Source of the DNA: Altererythrobacter sp.
Lineage (GTDB): Bacteria; Pseudomonadota; Alphaproteobacteria; Sphingomonadales; Sphingomonadaceae
Assembly (NCBI GenBank): GCA_024636575.1
Contig: JAGXGU010000180.1
Coordinates: 1 to 5,096 of the forward strand
DNA length: 5,096 bases
Reading direction: 5' to 3'
Every line of letters starts with the position of its first letter. Within the stretch, counting starts at the first letter, position 1. Below, piece after piece: positions 1 to 5,096 of the stretch. Below the pieces are notes generated by a model. The model searched no databases. It was given only the letters and a program-made list of their open reading frames with translations, and had not been told where the DNA came from. The position numbers were made by a program, and so were the translations under genes.

Positions 1-2
1 AC

Positions 3-647
3 TATATGCTGCGCCTCGATCCGTCGGTGAAGCCGGAGATGTTCCATTACGCAACCATTTCCGAAGGCGAAGTCGATCTGCTGCGCATGATCTCCAGCGT
101 AATCCGCCGCGGCCGGGTGCAGGCAATCGCGCCGGGGAAGATGGTTTTCGCTGACGGGGAAGAAACGGTGCCGGGCGATGCCCTGTTCATCGATTGCACC
201 GCAACAGCAGTCGATTTCCACGAATATAATTCGCATGTGCCCCTGTTCGATGGTGACCGGATCACGCTGCAGGCGCTCCACGTCCCGCTGGTCACGCTCA
301 GTGCTGCGGTGGCAGCATTCATCGAAGTCAATTTCCAGGGTGACGAGGCCAAAAACGCGCTCGCCCGTCCGGGACCGCTGACCGACACGCCCAATAGCTA
401 CGCGCTGGCCTTGCTGACCAACATGATGAACCGCGGCGCGTGGTCGAATGACCCGAAAATCAGTGCATGGCTGGCGAAATCGCGGCTTGACCCTACCGGA
501 CCGACAATTGCCAGACTGGCGAGGGAGGGCAGCCCGAAACTGGCTGTACTCGGGCGGTTTCAGGCAGCCATCGCGAACGGAATGCCCGGCCTCCAGCGGC
601 TTGCAGTGGTAGCGCGCGCGGAACATGAGGCCAAACGAGCAGATTAG
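3..647 (+). CDS. NAD(P)/FAD-dependent oxidoreductase-like protein, C-terminal part (5' end outside window)
   Basis: The reading frame is open through the left edge, so this is the C-terminal part of a longer protein; the first visible ATG (position 6) is probably internal. Numbering from that Met, residues 38-70 read as a short beta-rich segment (RVQAIAPGKMVFADG) followed by GDALFIDCTATAVD. That is the pattern seen near the end of the dinucleotide-binding region in FAD/NAD(P)-dependent oxidoreductases, where a strand ending in D-C-T-A returns to the flavin. A VPLFDGDRITLQ segment (78-89) follows, then a mostly helical tail of about 120 residues with no recognisable motif. The GxGxxG nucleotide-binding motifs would lie upstream and cannot be seen, so the substrate is unknown and the family call is an inference from a remembered pattern. 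The stop is 53 bp before the next gene on the same strand, so co-transcription is possible. Confidence 0.55.
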   Translation, partial: YMLRLDPSVKPEMFHYATISEGEVDLLRMISSVIRRGRVQAIAPGKMVFADGEETVPGDALFIDCTATAVDFHEYNSHVPLFDGDRITLQALHVPLVTLSAAVAAFIEVNFQGDEAKNALARPGPLTDTPNSYALALLTNMMNRGAWSNDPKISAWLAKSRLDPTGPTIARLAREGSPKLAVLGRFQAAIANGMPGLQRLAVVARAEHEAKRAD

Positions 648-700
648 CGGCAAAAAAGATATTCACCATCCAGATAGGATTGTTTAGGTATAGAGCCGTT

Positions 701-1423
701 ATGAAACGGCGCGATCTTCTCTCCGGTGGTGTGGCAGCTGGCCTCTCGCTCGGCCTGGCAATTGGCGGCGCACCGCGCCTGTTCGCGCAAGCATCGCCGC
801 TCAGCCTGCGTGACCGGAAATTGCTGGAAATTGCCAAGCTGCAACAGGAAAAGGCGGGCAGCCTGCTGTGGCGGACCGATTTTGTCGGGATTGCCGATTT
901 CGGACTGCGTTCGTCCGAACCGCGCTTCCATTTCGTGAACATGGACGCCGGGCGGGTCGATTCCTACCTGGTCAGCCACGGGGACGGGTCGGACCCGGAA
1001 CACGACGGCTGGCTCAACTGGTTTTCCAACGAAGACGGATCGCATTGCACCAGCAAGGGCACCTACATGACTTACGGCTGGTACACCGGCCGATACGGGA
1101 CATCGATCCGGCTGGAAGGGCTGGAGCCCACCAATTCCAACGCACTCAACCGCGCAATAGTAATGCACCGCGCCAATTATGCGGAGCCAGAATTCCTCGA
1201 CAAATGGGGCCGGCTGGGCCGATCAAACGGCTGTTTTGCGATGGGCGATGCCCAGTTCAAGCTGGCGCTGCTCCACCTCGGCGGCGGGCGCGTGCTCTAT
1301 GCCGACAGCCTCGGGCTGCGCGAAGATGGCAGTATTATTCCGGAAGATCAGCGGCGCGCAATCGAAGTCTTGATGCCCGAAAGGCCCACCGGGATCGAAC
1401 AGCTCAATCCCGGTGTCTATTAA
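701..1423 (+). CDS. Murein L,D-transpeptidase catalytic domain protein (YkuD_2 type), exported, Tat-like signal
   Basis: This 240-residue protein is a probable periplasmic cysteine peptidoglycan L,D-transpeptidase, a family that forms 3-3 cross-links or attaches or releases wall-bound partners. The N-terminus MKRRDLLSGG has twin arginines at 3-4, followed by a hydrophobic stretch (about 11-25) and a likely cleavage after AQA (29-31), which resembles a Tat signal. The mature part has VSHGDGSDP (91-99), VMHRANY (154-160) and GRLGRSNGCFAMG (170-182). The expected catalytic residues are Cys178 with His156, and Ser175 and Gly177 shape the motif. The usual family motif is SxGCPA, and here Phe replaces Pro after the Cys. 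I chose ATG 701 because it places the twin arginines at the N-terminus and has a weak GAG at 693-695; an upstream TTG at 680 would only add seven residues. It converges on the second transpeptidase gene. The family is fairly certain, but the physiological role (cross-linking, lipoprotein attachment or other) cannot be told. Confidence 0.88.
   Translation: MKRRDLLSGGVAAGLSLGLAIGGAPRLFAQASPLSLRDRKLLEIAKLQQEKAGSLLWRTDFVGIADFGLRSSEPRFHFVNMDAGRVDSYLVSHGDGSDPEHDGWLNWFSNEDGSHCTSKGTYMTYGWYTGRYGTSIRLEGLEPTNSNALNRAIVMHRANYAEPEFLDKWGRLGRSNGCFAMGDAQFKLALLHLGGGRVLYADSLGLREDGSIIPEDQRRAIEVLMPERPTGIEQLNPGVY
1387..1415 (+). terminator. Hairpin over the 3' end of the YkuD_2 gene; possible terminator for convergent genes
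   Basis: A perfect 9-bp inverted repeat, CACCGGGAT (1387-1395) and ATCCCGGTG (1407-1415), encloses an 11-nt loop. It lies in the last codons of the gene, just before its TAA (1421-1423). The bases that follow on the + strand (TCTATT) are T-rich but not a proper T tract. Read on the - strand, the same stem lies about 40 nt beyond the stop of the convergent gene, so it could serve both transcripts. Termination is an inference; the repeat itself is directly visible. Confidence 0.42.
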
Positions 1424-1454
1424 GCCCTGCTTCTGATAATTCGTCCGGCCGCCC

Positions 1455-2870
1455 TCAGGTCGTCCTTAAATCATCCTCGATCACGATCACCTGCTCGCCC
1501 GTCACGCGCGGACGGTCGGGCTCGCGCGGCGCGTCAAAACTGGCCAGCACCGGCGCGTCCCGGTCGTAAATATCGGCGAAGGTCGATAATTTGCCGTCGA
1601 TATCCTGGGCCATGGTGAAATAGGTGATGTAGACCGGCATCTGCTTCTGGAAACTGACCTTGGTATATTCGCCGCCCTTGATCAGGTCGACGCCCTCCTG
1701 CGGGGTCAGCCCGCCCTGCAGGATCGCCAGTGTGATCGCCAGTTCGGTGGCCCGTTCGGTGCGGATACAGCCATGGCTCAGCGCGCGGTCGGCGGTGTTA
1801 AACAGGTGGCGAGCCGGCGTGTCATGCAAAAAAATCGCGTGCCGGTTGGGCATGTCCAGCTTCATCAGGCCCAGCGAATTGCCCGGCCCTGGCTGCTGGA
1901 CGACACTGACCCAGCCGTTTTCACCCCGGGTGGCGGTATATCCGGCGCGCCGCGCCCATGCCGGATTGCCGAGCACCTTTGCGCCCAGCCCTTCGCCGAC
2001 TACAATTGATTGCGGCACTGTCCAGGTCGGGTTGAAAATCACCCCTTCGACCACTTCCGCCAATTGCGGGGTGGCGGTTCTGCCCGGCTTGCCGACCACA
2101 GTCTTGTAAGTCCGCATGATCTTGTCATTGACCGTCAGGCGCAACTGGAATTCAGGCACATTGGTCATCAGATACTGGCTGCCCAGATCACGGGCGAGCC
2201 AGCGCCAGCGATCCATATTGGCGCGGATCAACTGGCGGCGTTTCTTGTTTGCCGCCGGAGTTGCCGCGAGTTCTTCCTTCAGCCGCGCATAATCGGGATG
2301 TTCCGGCGTGATCCGGACGAGCGTGCCGGCGAGATCGCCGCTGGCGAGCGCATCACCCATCAGCGCTGCGGTTGGATAGCGGTCGGCATCGGGATCGAAC
2401 ACGAACCACTGCTTGCGCGCTTCCATCGGGGTACGGCCGTCACGCAGATCTTCGACCAGAAATGCAAAGCTCTGGCTGGCCATTTCGTCCAGCTGTTCGC
2501 TCGGCCCGGCATCGATGGCGGCGCGCAAGGCAGGCAGATTATAATCCGCCGGATCAAGCCCTTCCGCGCCAATATCTGCGATGAACGCCGCCAGCGCGGT
2601 GGCATTACTGACCGACCAAGGCTGGGTCAGCGAAGGAATTTCCTGAACCATCTCCTGCGAAAAGGCTTCGGCCACCGAAGTCGATTTGGCCACGGGGCCG
2701 GAAACCACTGTGCCGCCTTCCGTTTCCACCGGCTGGCCCGGGATCGTCTGCTGCTTCGCCGCTTTTTCGGGTGGCAACAGGTCCCTCGGGCCGGATTGCT
2801 GGGCATACAGCACACCCGGAAGAGCCACCACACCGGCCGCCAGCAAGGAAACGCGAAGGGAAAATTTCAT
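1455..2870 (-). CDS. L,D-transpeptidase, YcbB/LdtD-like (scaffold + YkuD domain), apparently without a peptidoglycan-binding domain
   Basis: This 471-residue protein has a Sec-type signal peptide (MKFSLRV, hydrophobic core 8-21, likely cleavage after LYAQ, about 24) and would act in the periplasm, making 3-3 meso-diaminopimelate cross-links. After a Pro/Gln-rich linker (25-80), residues about 85-205 resemble the scaffold domain of YcbB-like enzymes (GAEGLDPADYNLPAL, FLVEDLRDGRTP). Next comes the junction ANMDRWRWLARDLG (217-230) and then the YkuD domain: VVGKPGRTATP (258-268), IFNPTWTVPQSI (278-289), FLHDTPARHLF (347-357) and SHGCIR (365-370). Cys368 is the expected nucleophile, with His349 and His366. 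In LdtD homologues a peptidoglycan_binding_1 module normally sits between scaffold and junction; here only about ten residues (TPAANKKRRQ) fill that place. The C-terminal tail (about 440-471) is acidic and Pro-rich and unassigned. The start is supported by the signal peptide, but the ribosome binding site is weak. It is convergent with the YkuD_2 gene and divergent from the transporter. Confidence 0.9.
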   Translation of the reverse strand: MKFSLRVSLLAAGVVALPGVLYAQQSGPRDLLPPEKAAKQQTIPGQPVETEGGTVVSGPVAKSTSVAEAFSQEMVQEIPSLTQPWSVSNATALAAFIADIGAEGLDPADYNLPALRAAIDAGPSEQLDEMASQSFAFLVEDLRDGRTPMEARKQWFVFDPDADRYPTAALMGDALASGDLAGTLVRITPEHPDYARLKEELAATPAANKKRRQLIRANMDRWRWLARDLGSQYLMTNVPEFQLRLTVNDKIMRTYKTVVGKPGRTATPQLAEVVEGVIFNPTWTVPQSIVVGEGLGAKVLGNPAWARRAGYTATRGENGWVSVVQQPGPGNSLGLMKLDMPNRHAIFLHDTPARHLFNTADRALSHGCIRTERATELAITLAILQGGLTPQEGVDLIKGGEYTKVSFQKQMPVYITYFTMAQDIDGKLSTFADIYDRDAPVLASFDAPREPDRPRVTGEQVIVIEDDLRTT

Positions 2871-3053
2871 AATATACTCTGCCCTAAAACCGGAAATCTG
2901 GCCGGCACCATTTGATTCGGGCTTACCCCGGCAATTCCAATATCATCGACGAGCGCGCCTGACTCCATCATGAATTCCCTTCGGGATAATGGCTTATTGC
3001 ATAATTTGCCATGCCATAGTGACAGATCACAGCGTCCGGACTATTGGCCGAAA
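2871..3053. other. Divergent intergenic spacer, likely holding promoters of both flanking genes
   Basis: This spacer separates the - strand transpeptidase start from the preferred start of the + strand transporter, so promoters for both should lie here or nearby. The transpeptidase ATG is directly preceded on the - strand by TATATT, which looks like a -10 box but has no convincing -35 partner and would give an almost leaderless transcript. On the + strand, CATAAT at 3000-3005 is a possible -10 for the transporter, again without a good -35. No operator, riboswitch or RNA gene is recognisable. An in-frame ATG at 2970 inside this spacer would extend the transporter, but the extra residues look non-coding. 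Confidence 0.4.
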
Positions 3054-3968
3054 ATGCCGCGTGCGCCCCTCAATTCGATGCTTCCATTCCTTGCGGCATT
3101 GCTGGGGGTCGGGTTCTTGTCCCTGATGGACGCATTCATGAAATCGGCCGCGCTGGCGGCGGGGGCTTACAGCGCGGCGGTGTTTCGTTCCGCCATCGCG
3201 GCAGGCATCATTGTGCCGATCTGGCTCGGCACGGGTGGCCGCTGGCCAGCCCGCAACGTCCTGAAATTGCACCTCATCCGCGGAACGGTATCGGGTTTCA
3301 TGGCGCTGAGTTTCTTCTACGCGCTCACCAAGATGCCGATCGCAGAGGCCATCGCAATCAGCTTTGTCGCGCCGCTGATCGCCCTGTATCTGGCGGCGAT
3401 CCAGCTGGGCGAACAGATCCGCCGCGAGGCGATTGTGGCATCAATCCTCGGCCTTGCCGGAACCATTGTGATTGTCGGCGGAAGGCTGGGCGCGGCGCAG
3501 CATGATATCGAAACCTTGAAGGGGCTCGGCGCAATCCTGTTTTCGGCAGTGCTCTATGCCTATAATTTCATCATCATCCGCCAGCAGGCGCTGGTTTCCA
3601 GCCCGCTGGAGGCGACAGTTTTCCATAGCGGCGTTGCCTGCACTGTGCTGCTGGTGTTCGCGCCGTGGTTTCTGACCATCCCCGCCGCAGGGGCCATGAC
3701 CGACATCGCGACTGCGTCGATACTGACCCTGATGGGCGCGCTGCTGATCACCTGGGCTTATGCCAGGGCGGAGGCGCAATCGCTGGTTCCGATGGAATAT
3801 AGCGGTTTTCTATGGGCGGCGCTGTTTGGCTGGCTGTTCTTCCGCGAACCGATCACCGGAACAACAATTGCCGGAACGATGCTGATCGTCATCGGCTGCT
3901 GGATGGCCACCAGGGGCCCTCCGAAAACAGCCGAATCCGTTCCCCACACCGAACAAACCTCGGTTTAG
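3054..3968 (+). CDS. DMT-superfamily (EamA) transporter
   Basis: This inner-membrane protein of 304 residues matches the EamA/drug-metabolite transporter family, which usually has about 290-300 residues, ten helices and two EamA repeats. Hydrophobic segments lie near 10-26, 36-58, 73-91, 97-117, 126-144, 156-175, 188-208, 218-238, 248-264 and 269-286. The first repeat carries ALTKMPIAEAIAISFVAPLIALYLA (split across 90-114), typical of helices 3-4, and the second carries VPMEYSGFLWAALFGWLFFREPI (245-267), the equivalent conserved helix 9 region. The tail is short and polar. Start choice is uncertain: ATG 2970 would add 28 polar residues that do not fit the family, ATG 3054 gives a usual length, and ATG 3078 is also possible; none has a clear ribosome binding site. 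Substrate cannot be predicted, since members export amino acids, metabolites or drugs. The neighbouring aconitase is not informative about it. Confidence 0.85.
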   Translation: MPRAPLNSMLPFLAALLGVGFLSLMDAFMKSAALAAGAYSAAVFRSAIAAGIIVPIWLGTGGRWPARNVLKLHLIRGTVSGFMALSFFYALTKMPIAEAIAISFVAPLIALYLAAIQLGEQIRREAIVASILGLAGTIVIVGGRLGAAQHDIETLKGLGAILFSAVLYAYNFIIIRQQALVSSPLEATVFHSGVACTVLLVFAPWFLTIPAAGAMTDIATASILTLMGALLITWAYARAEAQSLVPMEYSGFLWAALFGWLFFREPITGTTIAGTMLIVIGCWMATRGPPKTAESVPHTEQTSV

Positions 3969-3994
3969 GGGGCTTTTCGCGCTATTCGCCCCCT
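3967..3994 (+). terminator. Hairpin overlapping the transporter stop codon; weak terminator candidate
   Basis: AGGGGGC (3967-3973) and GCCCCCT (3988-3994) form a perfect, GC-rich 7-bp stem with a 14-nt loop. The 5' arm begins within the TAG stop codon (3966-3968). No T tract follows on either strand, so it is not a textbook intrinsic terminator. It could still slow 3' exonucleases or aid termination before acnA. Confidence 0.35.
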
Positions 3995-4007
3995 TGACCT
4001 CGCGCAC

Positions 4008-4036
4008 TTGAACGCGCAGGTGCCGGGCTGTATTCT
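4008..4036 (+). promoter_or_regulatory. Possible sigma70-type promoter upstream of acnA
   Basis: TTGAAC (4008-4013) and TATTCT (4031-4036) are separated by exactly 17 bp. Each matches four of six positions of the E. coli consensus (TTGACA, TATAAT). Transcription would begin near 4043 and leave a leader of roughly 80 nt before the acnA start. The leader contains several CAGG copies (near 4048, 4061, 4074 and 4085), but I cannot assign them to a known regulator. Matches of this quality occur by chance, and alphaproteobacterial promoters can differ from this consensus. Confidence 0.33.
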
Positions 4037-4103
4037 CAGTGCCCTTACAGGCGAACCTTGCAGGCAATTACCGCAGGAACGCTGGCAGGGCGAAATCTTC
4101 CTT

Positions 4104-4110
4104 GAAAGGA
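4104..4110 (+). promoter_or_regulatory. Ribosome binding site supporting the acnA start
   Basis: GAAAGGA is a good Shine-Dalgarno match lying 11 nt before the ATG at 4122. It supports that start over the internal ATG at 4164, as does the conserved N-terminal protein sequence. Confidence 0.6.
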
Positions 4111-4121
4111 CCACCCGCAGC

Positions 4122-5096
4122 ATGACCCAGGTCGGAAAAGACACGCTAGGCGCCCGCAGCACGATGACTGTCGGCGGCAAGGAAATTGCCTATTACTCGC
4201 TGGCCAAGGCGGCGGAGAAAGTCGGCGATATCAGCCGCCTGCCCACTTCGCTCAAGGTCCTGCTGGAAAACCTCCTGCGGTTCGAAGATGGCGGGTTCAC
4301 CGTATCGCAAGACCATATTCAGGCCGTGGCCGACTGGCAGAACAACCCGGTTACGGGCGAGGAAATCCAGTACCGCCCGGGCAGAGTGCTGCTGCAGGAT
4401 TTCACCGGGGTTCCCTGCGTGGTCGATCTGGCCGCGATGCGCGACGCGATTGCCAAGCTGGGCGGCGACACCCAGAAAATCAATCCGCAGGTGCCGGTGC
4501 ATCTGGTGATCGACCATTCGGTGATGGTGGACGAATTCGGCCACCCCAAGGCGTTCGAACATAATGTCGAAATGGAATATCAGCGTAACGCGGAACGATA
4601 TGACTTCCTCAAATGGGGTTCGAAAAGCCTGAGCAATTTCAAGGCAGTCCCCCCGGGCACCGGCATCTGCCATCAGGTGAACCTGGAAAACATCGCGCAA
4701 TGCGTCTGGACCAGCGAAGATCCTAGCGGCGCGACAGTCGCCTATCCCGACACCTGCGTCGGCACTGACAGCCACACCACCATGATCAACGGCCTTGGCG
4801 TGCTCGGCTGGGGTGTGGGCGGCATCGAGGCTGAAGCCGCCATGCTCGGTCAGCCTGTCTCGATGCTCATCCCTGAAGTGGTCGGCTTCAAACTGTCAGG
4901 CACCATGTCGGAAGGGATCACCGCTACCGATCTCGTCCTCACCGTCACCCAGATGCTCCGCGCGCATGGCGTCGTCGGTCGCTTCGTCGAATTCTACGGG
5001 CCCGGCCTCGACAGCATGACGGTCGCCGACCGCGCTACTATCGCCAACATGGCGCCCGAATATGGCGCGACCTGCGGTTTCTTCCCGGTCGACGAG
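4122..5096 (+). CDS. acnA: Aconitate hydratase AcnA, N-terminal 325 residues (3' end outside window)
   Basis: AcnA interconverts citrate and isocitrate through cis-aconitate in the cytoplasmic TCA cycle, using a [4Fe-4S] cluster. The frame is open from ATG 4122 to the window end, giving 325 of the roughly 890 residues usual for this family. The N-terminus (GKDTLGARSTMTVGGKE, then RLPTSLKVLLENLLRFEDGG at 39-58) is typical of the AcnA/IRP1 branch, not AcnB. Further signatures are VPVHLVIDHSVMVDEFG (124-140), FLKWGSKSLSNF (162-173), VPPGTGICHQVNLE (176-189), PDTCVGTDSHTTMINGLG (209-226) and the following GVGGIEAEAAMLGQP (231-245). The active-site Asp-His pairs DHS (131-133) and DSH (216-218) are present. 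The three cluster-binding cysteines lie in the unseen half, so catalytic integrity cannot be confirmed here. The 153 bp spacer and candidate promoter suggest a separate transcription unit. Leucine codon choice changes abruptly near residue 225. Confidence 0.96.
   Translation, partial: MTQVGKDTLGARSTMTVGGKEIAYYSLAKAAEKVGDISRLPTSLKVLLENLLRFEDGGFTVSQDHIQAVADWQNNPVTGEEIQYRPGRVLLQDFTGVPCVVDLAAMRDAIAKLGGDTQKINPQVPVHLVIDHSVMVDEFGHPKAFEHNVEMEYQRNAERYDFLKWGSKSLSNFKAVPPGTGICHQVNLENIAQCVWTSEDPSGATVAYPDTCVGTDSHTTMINGLGVLGWGVGGIEAEAAMLGQPVSMLIPEVVGFKLSGTMSEGITATDLVLTVTQMLRAHGVVGRFVEFYGPGLDSMTVADRATIANMAPEYGATCGFFPVDE

Noticed and set aside
662..690. Possible promoter TTCACC-17 bp-TAGGTA before the YkuD_2 gene
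   Set aside because: The -35 matches only moderately and the -10 matches poorly; the gene could equally be read through from the upstream gene.
493..1168. Two - strand open frames across the end of the first gene and the start of the YkuD_2 gene
   Set aside because: They are antisense to supported coding sequence and have Arg/Pro-rich composition typical of shadow frames.
868..1569. A 233-codon + strand frame overlapping the YkuD_2 gene and running into the convergent gene
   Set aside because: It is an Arg/Ala/Gly-rich frame-shifted reading of the transpeptidase gene, with no domain signature.
2010..2915. A 301-codon open frame on the + strand, antisense to the larger transpeptidase gene
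   Set aside because: Its translation is rich in His, Arg, Gly and Gln with no motif, and it lies opposite a gene with clear catalytic motifs. Long antisense frames are common in GC-rich genomes.
2973..3005. Possible promoter for the transporter with CATAAT as -10
   Set aside because: No reasonable -35 element lies at the right spacing, so it is mentioned only in the spacer entry.
4001..4018. GCGC-containing inverted pieces (CGCGCACTTGAACGCGCA) upstream of acnA
   Set aside because: GCGC is self-complementary and common in GC-rich DNA; the pairing is too short to call an operator.
4146..4775. A 209-codon - strand frame antisense to acnA
   Set aside because: It is the mirror of a strongly conserved coding region; no start signal or known motif supports it.

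Overview
The window looks like chromosomal DNA of an alphaproteobacterium, most likely a member of the Sphingomonadales such as the Erythrobacteraceae. This is inferred from the moderately high GC content, from the remembered resemblance of the aconitase N-terminus to sphingomonad AcnA, and from the kind of L,D-transpeptidases present. No database search was possible, so the taxonomy is provisional.

Layout, left to right. (1) The C-terminal part of a gene that enters from the left edge, probably an NAD(P)/FAD-dependent oxidoreductase, ends at 647 on the + strand. (2) After 53 bp comes a complete + strand gene (701-1423) for an exported murein L,D-transpeptidase of the YkuD_2 type, with a Tat-like signal peptide. 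(3) Convergent to it, with only 31 bp between the stop codons, is a larger - strand gene (1455-2870). It encodes an exported L,D-transpeptidase of the YcbB/LdtD type that seems to lack the usual peptidoglycan-binding module. (4) After a divergent spacer of about 180 bp comes a + strand DMT/EamA-family transporter with ten predicted membrane segments (best start 3054, stop 3968). (5) After a 153 bp spacer holding a hairpin and a plausible promoter, the first 325 codons of aconitate hydratase (acnA) run off the right edge.

Functionally, the two middle genes are both cell-wall enzymes that would act in the periplasm on 3-3 cross-links or related peptidoglycan bonds. They belong to two different branches of the YkuD superfamily and sit tail to tail, so they are not one operon. 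The transporter and the aconitase are ordinary housekeeping or accessory metabolic genes with no obvious link to them. I see no mobile element, CRISPR array, RNA gene or phage gene, and nothing that looks like a new multi-gene system. The points most worth a second look are the domain loss in the larger transpeptidase, a sharp leucine-codon shift inside acnA, and hairpins placed over the 3' ends of two genes.
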